Shown: one piece after another, positions 53,369-61,855 of the stretch | Numbering within the stretch: the stretch's first letter is position 1 | How the letters are laid out: each line of letters opens with the position of its first letter | Assembly: GCA_965198725.1 (NCBI GenBank) | Contig: CBDAPX010000001.1 | Coordinates: 1,984,001 to 2,048,000 of the forward strand | Direction: 5' to 3' | Source: CBDAPX01 sp965198725 | Lineage (GTDB): Bacteria > Pseudomonadota > Alphaproteobacteria > Rhodobacterales > Rhodobacteraceae | DNA: 64,000 bases | Program-made: the position numbers and the translations under genes | The notes under the pieces: generated by a model | Database searches by the model: none | Told to the model about the DNA's origin: nothing | The model's input: the letters and a program-made list of their open reading frames with translations, nothing else

Positions 53369-54535
53369 CTAACTGGCCCCCATTCGGTCTGCTATGTGCA
53401 ACAGGATCAGGGCAACGACAACACAAAGGCTGCCAGTGATGCCAAGCGCCAACAGGCCATAGCTGTTCAGAACGGCCCCCCCGATTGCTGAAACCGCTGC
53501 GGCGCCAAGGTAAACCGCACCCGCGTTCAGGGCCAAAAGCACATTCGCCAAGGAAGGCTGCAAAGAAATCAGCCGAACCTGCTGTGCGGGCATAAAGGCC
53601 CAGCCAAAAGCGGCCCACATGGCGGACAAAAAGAACAACCAGACCGCTGGCATCGGCAGCGTTGAATAGAAGGGCATGATCAGGATCTGCATGACGCATA
53701 GAATGGTCAGCGTTGCAGACGACCCGAGCTTGTCGGTCATCACCCCGCCCAGCAATGAACCCGCCACCGCGCCAAGCCCGGACAACGTTAAGGTCAGGGT
53801 GATGCCATCCCGCCCGAAATTCATGGTCTCAGCGAGCAGCGGGGCAATATAGGTCAAAATGACATAGCTGCCGGTCAGGAACACGGTTGTGAAAAGCACA
53901 GACAACATCAGTTTGGGAGTTCGTAACGCTGCGCCCAAATCCGCCAACCCAACCGGGGCGAACCGCAGCCCTTTGGGCACCAGAACCCAGATCAACCAGA
54001 TAGACGGCACCGCCAACAGAACCACAAGGGCAAAGGCCGTTCGCCATCCAAAGGTATAGGCCAGATAGCTGCCCAGCGGGACACCGACCACCTGGCTTAG
54101 GCTGAACCCAAGAAACACCAAAGACAGTGCCGCGCCTTGCTTTTCCGGTGGCGACAACCCAGCTGCTACGGCTGCGGCCACCGGGGTGATCATGCCTGCA
54201 CCCGCTGCGGCCAAAACACGTGCCGTGAAAAGAACTGTCGCGGTTTGGGCCAGCGCCGAAACCAAGGCCGCGATGGCAAACAGGGACATGCCAATGGCCA
54301 GCACACGCCGTCGGCCCATGTGCCCGGTTGCAGAGACAATCAAGGGCGACAGGATCGTGTACGCCACCGAGTATACGACCATCAGACCGCCCGCTTGGGC
54401 CGTTGTGATTTGAAAGGCATCTGCCACCGGGTTCAGAATGCCGATGATCACAAATGCCCCAAGCCCGACGACAAAATTTGCCGCCGACAATGTCGGGATC
54501 GTCCACCGGTTTGCCGAAGATGCTAGGTCAGTCAC
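53369..54535 (-). CDS. MFS transporter (DHA1 drug:H+ antiporter type)
   Basis: A 388-residue membrane protein with twelve expected helices. The MFS loop 2-3 motif is in GHMGRRRVLAIG, and the helix 5 antiporter motif region is in GFSLSQVVGVPLGSYLAYTFGWR. It resembles the AraJ/YdhP group, exporters of sugars, nucleosides or drugs. The GTG giving VTDLASSANRW was preferred over a longer frame with charged N-terminal residues. The substrate is unknown. Confidence 0.8.
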   Translation of the reverse strand: MTDLASSANRWTIPTLSAANFVVGLGAFVIIGILNPVADAFQITTAQAGGLMVVYSVAYTILSPLIVSATGHMGRRRVLAIGMSLFAIAALVSALAQTATVLFTARVLAAAGAGMITPVAAAVAAGLSPPEKQGAALSLVFLGFSLSQVVGVPLGSYLAYTFGWRTAFALVVLLAVPSIWLIWVLVPKGLRFAPVGLADLGAALRTPKLMLSVLFTTVFLTGSYVILTYIAPLLAETMNFGRDGITLTLTLSGLGAVAGSLLGGVMTDKLGSSATLTILCVMQILIMPFYSTLPMPAVWLFFLSAMWAAFGWAFMPAQQVRLISLQPSLANVLLALNAGAVYLGAAAVSAIGGAVLNSYGLLALGITGSLCVVVALILLHIADRMGAS

Positions 54536-54635
54536 GCGCTTTGATCGCTGGTTCCGAGGCCAAAGCCCCACATCGCCGCGATGCACGAGCCGCGCGGCAA
54601 GGTCAAGCGCCGATCAAGACCGAATGGCCAAGCAA

Positions 54636-55496
54636 TCAGTCGAGAAAGGCCTTTTCGACCACGTAATGCTGCGGCTTGGAATTCGCACCTTCGACCAAGC
54701 CATACCCTTCGAGCAGGTCCTTGATCTCAAGGTTGAAAGCCAGGTTGCCACATACCATCGCACGGTCGGTTTCGGGCGACATTTCAGGCACGTTCAGGTC
54801 GGCAAATACCGTACCATCCCGCATCAGGTCCGTGATCCGACCCATTTTGGGGCTCTCTTCCCGCGTGGTGGTCGGATAATAGCGCAGCTTTTTTAGGTTC
54901 TCTTCGCCGATCAGCTCTTGCAGCATTTCGTCGTTGCTAATGCTCTCGATCAACTCGGCCCCATAGGTCAGCTCGCCCACTTCGCGGCAGGTATGGGTGA
55001 TGATGACTTCGTCGTAGTCTTCGTACGTCTGCGGATCGCGCAGCAGCGACGCAAAAGGCGCAAATCCGGTGCCAGTGGCAAAAAACCAAATCCGTTTGCC
55101 GGGCAAAAGCGCATCATGCACCAGCGTGCCCACTGGTTTGGGGCGCAGGATCACCTCATCCCCCGGTTGGATATGTTGCAGCTTCGACGTCAAAGGACCG
55201 TCTTGCACCTTGATCGAATAGAACTCCAGCTCTTCGTCCCAGCTGGGCGAAGCGATGGAGTAGGCGCGCAGGATCGGTTTTTGTTTTCCGGTCTTTTCAT
55301 CCGGATCGCCCATCAGGCCGATCATCACAAACTCACCGGACCGGAACCGCAAAGAGGCGGGACGCGTGACGCGGAACGAAAACAGCCGGTCGGTCCAATG
55401 CTTAACCTCGGTTACGGTTTGGGCGTCCGGCATTGCCGGCTTTTTGACGGGGGTTGCGTTTGCAGTATCGGTCACGGGGGTCATCTCGGTCATCAT
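54636..55496 (-). CDS. fpr: Ferredoxin-NADP(+) reductase
   Basis: A 286-residue flavoprotein that moves electrons between NADPH and ferredoxin or flavodoxin. The FAD motif is RAYSIASPSW (about 78-87), the NADP-binding loop is FFATGTGFAPFAS (about 140), and the C-terminus is QHYVVEKAFLD. The first about 25 residues are a short, low-complexity extension; a start at the second Met is equally possible. It could feed electrons to the sulfite reductase encoded upstream. Confidence 0.92.
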   Translation of the reverse strand: MMTEMTPVTDTANATPVKKPAMPDAQTVTEVKHWTDRLFSFRVTRPASLRFRSGEFVMIGLMGDPDEKTGKQKPILRAYSIASPSWDEELEFYSIKVQDGPLTSKLQHIQPGDEVILRPKPVGTLVHDALLPGKRIWFFATGTGFAPFASLLRDPQTYEDYDEVIITHTCREVGELTYGAELIESISNDEMLQELIGEENLKKLRYYPTTTREESPKMGRITDLMRDGTVFADLNVPEMSPETDRAMVCGNLAFNLEIKDLLEGYGLVEGANSKPQHYVVEKAFLD

Positions 55497-55567
55497 TAAC
55501 TCAACCAGCCCTATAAGCCGGTGTCCTTTGTTCTATCTTTGATTTGGATCAGGAATGGAAGGGGCGA

Positions 55568-55975
55568 TCAGCCGCGCAGACGCGCCTGATAGTCATGTGC
55601 CCGCCAATTAGCCCGATCCAGCCATTGTGCCTCTGGTTGACGCTCTGCAAGGGCGTCATCGATTTCGACCTCGTCGAAGCCAGAGCGTCGCGCCATGGCA
55701 TATTGATCGGCCAGAACATGCCCTTTGGCCCGCAGTCGACCGGTATATCCGCGCAGTCGCAGTTGGCGGGCAATGGTAAAGCCACGGCCATCCGCGAAGC
55801 TGGGGAAATCCACGCGGATCATGTCGACGCCACTCAATTGGTTCGACAGCAATGCCAGATCCGTATCCGCCGCCAGGTCGAGCGCGATCACGTCATTGGC
55901 CGCTTCACCGGGTGTGGAAAAGCCTTTGTTCCATGTCTCCGGGCCAAAGCCCGCGTCCGTTACAATCACAGTCAT
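55568..55975 (-). CDS. DUF934 protein of the sulfur operon
   Basis: A 135-residue protein with the DUF934 pattern (GVDMIRVDFPSFADGRGFTIARQLR). The family lies next to cysI/cysH in many Proteobacteria and is thought to help sulfite reductase, possibly as an electron carrier or assembly factor; the mechanism is unproven. The start giving MTVIVTDAGFG overlaps the cysH stop by four bases (ATGA). It is the last gene of the operon. Confidence 0.85.
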   Translation of the reverse strand: MTVIVTDAGFGPETWNKGFSTPGEAANDVIALDLAADTDLALLSNQLSGVDMIRVDFPSFADGRGFTIARQLRLRGYTGRLRAKGHVLADQYAMARRSGFDEVEIDDALAERQPEAQWLDRANWRAHDYQARLRG

Positions 55976-56625
55976 GCGTTTTCTCCTGAGCGGACCGCTT
56001 TGCCACCGGCAAAGTGGATGCCGCATTCATCCTTGTTCTGATCGCGCCAGCGTCCGGCGCGTACATCCTCGGGTGACCAATGGGCCAGCGGGTTGACCTT
56101 GATCCGACCGGTGCCGGTCTCAATCTCGAAAAAGTCCAAGGCCGCGCGTTGGCCGGATTGAAAGCGTTTGCGCCCGGTAATCCAGCCTTCAAACGGGGCC
56201 AGCGCCTTTTGCAGTGGTTCGGTTTTGCGCAGGGCACAACAGGCATCGGGGTCCGAAAACCGCAAAGCACCATAAGGGTCGCGCGCGGCGATGTCGTCGG
56301 CCTTGATGATGCGCAGATTGCGCAGGCCCAGCCGTTCCGACACTTCGGCCTGGTAGACCAGCGTTTCGGTAAACAGCATCTCTGTATCGATGAACAGCAC
56401 CGGCGCGTCGCGGTCAATCACCGCGGCCATGTGCAACAGCACAACCGATTCCGCGCCAAAGCTGGACACCAAAGCGATCTTGCCCGCCTCTTGCAGCGCG
56501 CCTTGCATCACAGCGGTCGCACTGTGATGGCGATAGCGCTGATTCAGCGCGGCCACCTCGGTGGCCAGCGCCGCGTCCGCCTCGCTGTTCGAGATCATCA
56601 GATCGATATCCAGATCAAGCGGCAT
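55972..56625 (-). CDS. cysH: Phosphoadenylyl/adenylyl-sulfate reductase with internal deletion
   Basis: A 217-residue CysH, short for the Fe-S type (about 250). The nucleotide-binding core SSFGAESVVLLHM, the Cys129-Cys130 pair (DACCALRK) and the catalytic Cys201 (DECGIHF) are present. Between WSPEDV (to residue 188) and RAGRWR the usual about 38 residues are missing. In relatives that stretch ends GYPSIGCAPCT... and supplies the second cysteine pair of the [4Fe-4S] cluster. The frame is kept. Without that pair normal APS-reductase activity is doubtful. Confidence 0.8.
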   Translation of the reverse strand: MPLDLDIDLMISNSEADAALATEVAALNQRYRHHSATAVMQGALQEAGKIALVSSFGAESVVLLHMAAVIDRDAPVLFIDTEMLFTETLVYQAEVSERLGLRNLRIIKADDIAARDPYGALRFSDPDACCALRKTEPLQKALAPFEGWITGRKRFQSGQRAALDFFEIETGTGRIKVNPLAHWSPEDVRAGRWRDQNKDECGIHFAGGKAVRSGENA

Positions 56626-58279
56626 GAGCCTGTTTTTCCGGGTAAAGCGCCGCTTTGAACGGGGCAATTCCAACCCGGCGATAGGCTTCGAGGAAGGTTT
56701 CCTCTTCACCTTCGCGCAGATCCAGATAGGTCAGCATGATCCGTTCGATGGCCGGAACAATCTCGTCATAGGCAAAGCCAGGGCCGGTCCGGTCGCCCAA
56801 CGCAGCGGTTTCCGTACCGTCGCCACCAATGGTGATCTGGTAGCTTTCAACACCGGCGCGATCCAGTCCAAGGATGCCGATGTGGCCCACATGGTGGTGC
56901 CCACAGGCGTTGATGCAGCCCGAGATTTTGATCTTCATCTCGCCGATCTCGTGCTCCAGCTTGAGCTCATCGAACCGGGTGGCAATGTCTTGTGCAACCG
57001 GGATCGACCGAGCCGTGGCCAGCGCGCAATAATCCATGCCCGGGCAGGCGATGATATCGCTGATCAGGCCAATGTTTGCCGTGGCGAGACCTGCGGCGCG
57101 CAGCTCTGCATGGATCGCCGGAATGTCCGATTTGTGGACATGCGGCAGGATCACGTTTTGCTCGTGACTGATCCGCAGCTCATTATGACCAAAGCGTTCT
57201 GCCAGGCTGGCCATGACCCGCATCTGGTCCGCCGTCGCGTCGCCCGGCGTTTCGCCATGCGCTTTCAAGCTGATCGAGACAATCGCATACCCCTCGGTCC
57301 GATGCGGGAAGAGGTTTGTATCTGCCCAGGACCGGAACACAGGGTCCGCCTGATAGAACTGGTCATACGCGTCCGTGGAGGCCGACCGAAACGCCGGGGC
57401 CGCGAACTGAGCCTCGATCCCTTGCAGCATTTCTTGGTCAATGCCGCTGAATTTGGGACGGATCTGGGCAAAGCGTTCGTCCACCCGGCGGCGGATTTCA
57501 TCAATGCCGTGCTCGTGCACGGTGATCTTGATCCGGGCCTTGTACTTATTGTCACGGCGGCCGATTCCATTCCAGACGCTGACAATGGCCTCAAGGTATG
57601 GCAGCAAATCCGCCTTGGGCAGAAAATCGGTGATGACCTTGCCAATCATTGGGGTCCGGCCGAGGCCACCACCGACAATCACCTCAAATCCGGCCAGACC
57701 GTCGCGTTCGACCATGCGCAGGCCAATGTCATGCGCTTTGGTGACGGCACGGTCCGTGGGGCTGCCGGTGATGGCGATTTTGAACTTGCGCGGCATGAAC
57801 TGGAATTCCGGATGGTCAGTTGACCATTGCCGGATCAGCTCTGCAACCGGGCGGGGGTCCGCAATCTCATCTGCGGCCGCACCGGCGAAATGGTCAGCGG
57901 TCACGTTGCGGATCGTGTTGCCGCTGGTCTGGATCGCATGCAGGCCAACCGCGGCCAGCGCATCCAGCATGTCGGGGACGTCTTTCAGCTTGGGCCAGTT
58001 GTACTGGATGTTCTGACGCGTGGTGAAATGGCCGTAGCCGCGATCCCATTTTTCGGCCAAAAGCGCCAGCCGGCGCATCTGGTCCGCGTTCAGCGTGCCA
58101 TAGGGGATCGCCACGCGCAGCATATAGGCGTGCAGTTGCAGGTAGAGGCCGTTCATCAGGCGCAGCGGCTTGAACTCGTCCTCTGTGAGCGATCCGTCGA
58201 TACGGTGTTCGACCTGCGCGCGGAACTGGCGGTTCCGCTCGGCCAGAAAGCCGGTGTCAAATTCGTTGTACTTATACAT
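56615..58279 (-). CDS. cysI: Assimilatory sulfite reductase, siroheme/Fe-S type
   Basis: A 554-residue NirA/CysI-type enzyme reducing sulfite to sulfide with siroheme and a [4Fe-4S] cluster. The cluster cysteines are in ACPGMDYC (C-x5-C) and GCINACG (C-x3-C) near residues 420-465, followed by HHHVGHIG. The start giving MYKYNEFDTGFL was chosen; the first 41 codons upstream show no homology and overlap DUF2849. It ends 11 bases inside cysH. Confidence 0.93.
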   Translation of the reverse strand: MYKYNEFDTGFLAERNRQFRAQVEHRIDGSLTEDEFKPLRLMNGLYLQLHAYMLRVAIPYGTLNADQMRRLALLAEKWDRGYGHFTTRQNIQYNWPKLKDVPDMLDALAAVGLHAIQTSGNTIRNVTADHFAGAAADEIADPRPVAELIRQWSTDHPEFQFMPRKFKIAITGSPTDRAVTKAHDIGLRMVERDGLAGFEVIVGGGLGRTPMIGKVITDFLPKADLLPYLEAIVSVWNGIGRRDNKYKARIKITVHEHGIDEIRRRVDERFAQIRPKFSGIDQEMLQGIEAQFAAPAFRSASTDAYDQFYQADPVFRSWADTNLFPHRTEGYAIVSISLKAHGETPGDATADQMRVMASLAERFGHNELRISHEQNVILPHVHKSDIPAIHAELRAAGLATANIGLISDIIACPGMDYCALATARSIPVAQDIATRFDELKLEHEIGEMKIKISGCINACGHHHVGHIGILGLDRAGVESYQITIGGDGTETAALGDRTGPGFAYDEIVPAIERIMLTYLDLREGEEETFLEAYRRVGIAPFKAALYPEKQAHAA

Positions 58280-58580
58280 CTGCGCGCACCTCTTGCTTGC
58301 CGTGGAAGTAGTTCGACGGGCCGGTATTGCGGAATTCCTCGCGGAAATGGGTGGGTTCGGGGCCGTTGGGCCCGGCTTTGACGTCGGCGAGATAGGCGCC
58401 AACCACTTCGGCAGCCCGCGCTTGAGCGTCGAGCAAACGGATTTGCGCGTGGGCTTCGTCCGTGATCAGCTCTGCAGCTTGCAAATCACGGGTCCATTGA
58501 TCGTCCAGCGTCAGATAGATCACGTCACCTTCGATCAGATGATTGGCGGTGACCACTTTGGGGGTAAACGCACGGGGCAT
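58272..58580 (-). CDS. DUF2849 protein of the sulfur operon
   Basis: A 102-residue protein of the DUF2849 family, commonly found between cysG and cysI in Alphaproteobacteria. It begins FTPKVVTANHLIEGDVIYLT and ends in a charged stretch (EEFRNTG). There is no signal peptide or cysteine cluster. Its role in sulfur assimilation is not known. It shares one base with the cysG stop (TGATG) and overlaps cysI by eight bases, so translation is coupled. Confidence 0.85.
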   Translation of the reverse strand: MPRAFTPKVVTANHLIEGDVIYLTLDDQWTRDLQAAELITDEAHAQIRLLDAQARAAEVVGAYLADVKAGPNGPEPTHFREEFRNTGPSNYFHGKQEVRADV

Positions 58581-59971
58581 CAGGCAAGCTCCTGTTGTAA
58601 ATCGGGGAGGGCCAGCGCCGCGGCGCGCGGCGCAAGACCCAGGAATGTAAGGGCGGGGCCGGACAAGTCGGCTGCTGCCAGATCGGAAGCCAGGTGATCC
58701 AGCGTGGTTTCCAGCACGCGTTGATCGGGGCGAGAGGCGTTTTCGATTACGGTGATCGGCGTGGCACGATCCGCGCCATGCATGATCAAACGGCCTTGGA
58801 TAAACCGGGCCGATTTCTTGCCCATATAGATTGCGGCCACTTCACCCGGACGCGCCAGCGCCGCCCAGTCGTGATCGGCAAAGCCTTTCATATCGTGGCC
58901 TGTCAGATACCGGACAGAGGCGTTGCGGCCACGGCGCGTGAGGCTTTGACCAATGCCCGCCACCGCCGCGCTGGCCGCGGTGATGCCGGGCACAATATGC
59001 CAGGTTACACCGGCGTCTTCGCACGCCTCGATCTCTTCGTCCAACCGACCAAAGACTGTCGCGTCGCCGGATTTCAGGCGGACCACCTGTGCGCCGGCCT
59101 GCGCATGCTCAACAATCAGCGCGTTGATGTCCTCTTGCGGCGTGGCGGGGCCAAAAGCCTCTTTGCCCACATCGATCATGGTCGCCTCACGGCGCGCAAG
59201 TTCCAAGATGCCGGGGGTCACAAGGCGGTCGTAAAGCACCACGTCGGCCTCATCGAGCGCCTTGCGCGCCTTCAGCGTCAATAGCTCTGGATCGCCCGGA
59301 CCTGCACCAACAAAGGCCACATGTCCGGGCCGCTTTTCCTTGGCCAGATGACGCGTCAGAAGCGCGTCTAGTGTCGGGTGGACGGCGTCCTCGCCATCCT
59401 GCATCGCGGTTGGCCCGGCATTGAAATAATAATCGCGCCAGAAGTCGCGGCGGGCGCGGCCAAACGGCAGTTGTTCCGCCAGTTTGCGAAAACCCTTACC
59501 GATCCGGGCTAGCGGGCCAAGCGTTGCAGGCAGCCGTTCTTCCAGATCCGCCTTGATCGCCCGGGCCAGAACCGGGGCGGCGCCTTCGGTCCCGATGGCG
59601 ACGGTCACCGGGTCACGATCCACGATGGCCGGGGTGATGAATTGGCTGTCTGCCAGATTGTCGACCACGTTCACCAACGCGCCATCTGCGTGGGCAATCG
59701 CAGAGCTGCGCGCGTCTTCGGCGGCGTCTTCGTCGGCCGCATAGAACAAAACCGCGCACATTGCATCTCCGGGCGCCATGGACCGGCGATGCAGGGTCAG
59801 CTTACCTTCACGAGCCCAAGCTTCAATCTCGGGCGCAGAGTCGGGCGCAAAAACCGTCAGGCGGGCTTCGGTCTTTAGCAGCAGACGCAGCTTTGCCAAG
59901 GCCGCATCGCCGCCACCGGACAGCACGACGCGCCGGCCGGCAAGTGCGAGGAAGATCGGAAAATGCTGCAT
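58580..59971 (-). CDS. cysG: Siroheme synthase CysG
   Basis: A 463-residue multifunctional enzyme. The N-terminal dehydrogenase/ferrochelatase part has the NAD motif SGGGDAALAKLRLL. The uroporphyrinogen-III methyltransferase domain starts near residue 215 (VAFVGAGPGDPELLTLKA) and includes the YDRLVTPGIL and VVRLKSGDATVFGR blocks. It makes siroheme for CysI. It opens the sulfur operon, with the Lrp-type regulator divergent. Confidence 0.95.
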   Translation of the reverse strand: MQHFPIFLALAGRRVVLSGGGDAALAKLRLLLKTEARLTVFAPDSAPEIEAWAREGKLTLHRRSMAPGDAMCAVLFYAADEDAAEDARSSAIAHADGALVNVVDNLADSQFITPAIVDRDPVTVAIGTEGAAPVLARAIKADLEERLPATLGPLARIGKGFRKLAEQLPFGRARRDFWRDYYFNAGPTAMQDGEDAVHPTLDALLTRHLAKEKRPGHVAFVGAGPGDPELLTLKARKALDEADVVLYDRLVTPGILELARREATMIDVGKEAFGPATPQEDINALIVEHAQAGAQVVRLKSGDATVFGRLDEEIEACEDAGVTWHIVPGITAASAAVAGIGQSLTRRGRNASVRYLTGHDMKGFADHDWAALARPGEVAAIYMGKKSARFIQGRLIMHGADRATPITVIENASRPDQRVLETTLDHLASDLAAADLSGPALTFLGLAPRAAALALPDLQQELA

Positions 59972-60003
59972 AACGCACCTTTGGTTGTTTCCGCTTCAAT
60001 ATA

Positions 60004-60015
60004 GGAAAAAATTCC
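60004..60015. promoter_or_regulatory. Short inverted repeat in the cysG-lrp gap
   Basis: GGAA and TTCC around four A, in the divergent promoter region. A candidate regulator site, called by position only. Confidence 0.3.
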
Positions 60016-60044
60016 GGTAAGACGCCATATCGCGACAGAAATAA

Positions 60045-60056
60045 GGACATATGTTC
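60045..60056. promoter_or_regulatory. Near-palindrome GGACATATGTTC in the cysG-lrp gap
   Basis: The central ACATATGT is a perfect palindrome and 10 of 12 bases are symmetric. It lies about 50 bases upstream of the Lrp-type gene and about 75 upstream of cysG, a fitting place for the regulator to control both. Confidence 0.4.
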
Positions 60057-60107
60057 TGAATGAAGCGCCGTTTGGAACGAATATCCGGACTTGGAAAGGA
60101 AAAGAGA

Positions 60108-60569
60108 ATGTCGATCCGCATTGACGACACAGATCGGAAAATTCTGACAGAGCTGCAGCGCGACGCCGGTCAGTCGCTGGATGAAATCGCCAAATCCGTG
60201 GGCAGTTCCAAGACGCCGGTTTGGAACCGTATTCGCAAATTGCGCGAGGCCGGGGTGATCGGACAGCAAACGGTGGTGCTGGATGCGGAAAGCCTGGGGT
60301 TCGAGGCGTGTTTTTTCGTGTTGATCCGGACCTCAGAGCATGAGGCGGATTGGCAGCGGGCGTTTTTGAAAGCGCTGCGCGATCGGCCCGAAGTGCAAGA
60401 GGCGCATCGGCTCGCCGGGGACATCGATTACATTCTGAAAGTGCGCGTGAAGAACGCCCGGGCCTATGACGCGTTTTATCAGGCGCTCATATCCGAAGTG
60501 CGGGTGCATAACGTCACGGCGCTGTTGTCGATGGAAGAGATCAAATCGACCACAGCGCTGCCGTTGTGA
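60108..60569 (+). CDS. Lrp/AsnC-family transcriptional regulator
   Basis: A 153-residue regulator: an N-terminal HTH (LTELQRDAGQSLDEIAKSVGSSKTPVWNRIRKL) and a C-terminal RAM ligand-binding domain (about 65-145, with HRLAGDIDYILKV). The ATG after AAGGAAAAG was chosen, 16 codons inside the longer frame. Divergent to the cysG operon, so control of sulfur assimilation, perhaps by cysteine or methionine levels, is likely but inferred. Confidence 0.88.
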   Translation: MSIRIDDTDRKILTELQRDAGQSLDEIAKSVGSSKTPVWNRIRKLREAGVIGQQTVVLDAESLGFEACFFVLIRTSEHEADWQRAFLKALRDRPEVQEAHRLAGDIDYILKVRVKNARAYDAFYQALISEVRVHNVTALLSMEEIKSTTALPL

Positions 60570-60577
60570 GAGGCGCG

Positions 60578-60604
60578 CCGGGGTATTTTTGACAAGAAAG
60601 AAGC
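60578..60604 (-). repeat. Intergenic repeat, copy 5
   Basis: Read on the minus strand: CTTCTTTCTTGTCAAAAATAC, then CCCGG next to the palindrome GGCGCGCC. It sits between the ends of the lrp-type and P450 genes. Confidence 0.65.
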
Positions 60605-60616
60605 AAGAGTGCGGCG

Positions 60617-61791
60617 TTAGCCTTTGGCGACGGTGAGTTGGGTCAGGCCATGGAAATGATAGGTGTCGGAGTAGCGTGGTGCCTGTGCCAGCCGCAGGTC
60701 GGGGCAACGTTGGAACAAAACGGGCAGTCCGATGGCCATTTCAAGCCGCGCGAGCGGGGCACCGACGCAAAAATGCAGGCCGGCCCCGAAGCTGGCATGT
60801 GTTTTGGGCGCCCTGTCGGGGTTGAAGCGATCCGGATCGGCCCAGACCGCGGGGTCGCGATTGGCGGCGGCAAGGAGGAGGGCCACCTCATCGCCCCGTT
60901 TGAAATCATGCCCGAACAGGGTGACATCTTCGTAGGCAAAGCGCGTGAACATGTGGAGCGGCGGATCGTAGCGCAGGATTTCCTCGACGGTGGCGTCGAT
61001 CCGTTCTGGAGTGAGGCAGGCGCGGTCCGTGCTGGTTTCCAGCAGCGTTTTGACCCCATTGCCAAGGCCGTGAACGGTCGCCTCGTGACCGGCGTTGAGG
61101 AGCAGAACGCAGGTCCCGATCAGTTCATCCGTGCTGAGCTTTTCGCCGTTTTCCTCGGCGGTGATCAGTTGCGTGATCAGATCGTCGCGCGGATCCTTGC
61201 GGCGTTGGTCGATATACCCGCGCAGGAAAGCGGAGAATTCGGCGGCGGACTGGTCGGCTGCATCTTCGATCGCCCGGCTTGATACATGGCGACCATGTCA
61301 TGGGACCAGCGCAGAAGGTCGCGCCACATGTCTTCGGGCACGCCGAGAAGCCGGGCGATGATCAGCACCGGGATCCGGCTGCAATAGCTGTCTAGCAGGT
61401 CAAAAGGGGCGTCCGGGAAGTCGTCGATCAACTGGTGGCAAAGTGTTTCGATCTCGGGCGCCAGTGTTGCGATCCGCCGGGACGTAAACGCGCGCAGGAC
61501 AAGACCGCGCAGGCGTGTATGGCGCGGTGGTTCCGCATCCAGCATGGAATGCCGTTCCACGGCGTCGAACCGGGCCAGATGCGGCGGCACCGCTTGGCGC
61601 AGTTCAGCTGGTTTTTCGCGACCAAACCGGCGGTCGCGGAGCAGGGCGCTGACCGTTTCGTGGTCAAAGGCCGCCTGCATGCCGTAATCGTCCCAATAAT
61701 GCAGAGGGCCCGTGGCGCGCGCCTCTGCATAAAACGAGTATGGGTTCTGGACAAAGGCCGGATCGGTCGGGGATTGCTGTAACGCTGTCAT
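60617..61791 (-). pseudogene. Cytochrome P450 with a single-base frameshift
   Basis: The first frame (61791 to about 61275) holds the N-terminal part through the RWSHDMVAMYQAGR block. The correct continuation, AIEDAADQSAAEFSAFL, lies in the next frame and is open to the stop at 60617. It includes the oxygen-binding AGHEAT of helix I and the heme-cysteine motif FGAGLHFCVG. One missing base at GGGCG near 61272 explains the break; with it restored the protein is about 391 residues, a normal bacterial P450. The substrate is unknown. Confidence 0.8.
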
Positions 61792-61855
61792 AACATGGAG
61801 ATGCCAAGGGTCGGGCCTATGGTCAATCCCAATCGGGCTGCGCTAAGCTGTGGGT

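Noticed and set aside
56561..57823. 420-residue frame antisense to cysI
   Set aside because: Shadow of the sulfite reductase gene; no ribosome site or family pattern.
61177..61791. P450 frame change as a programmed frameshift
   Set aside because: GGGCG near the break is not a slippery heptamer and no stem-loop or family precedent is apparent; a lost base is simpler.
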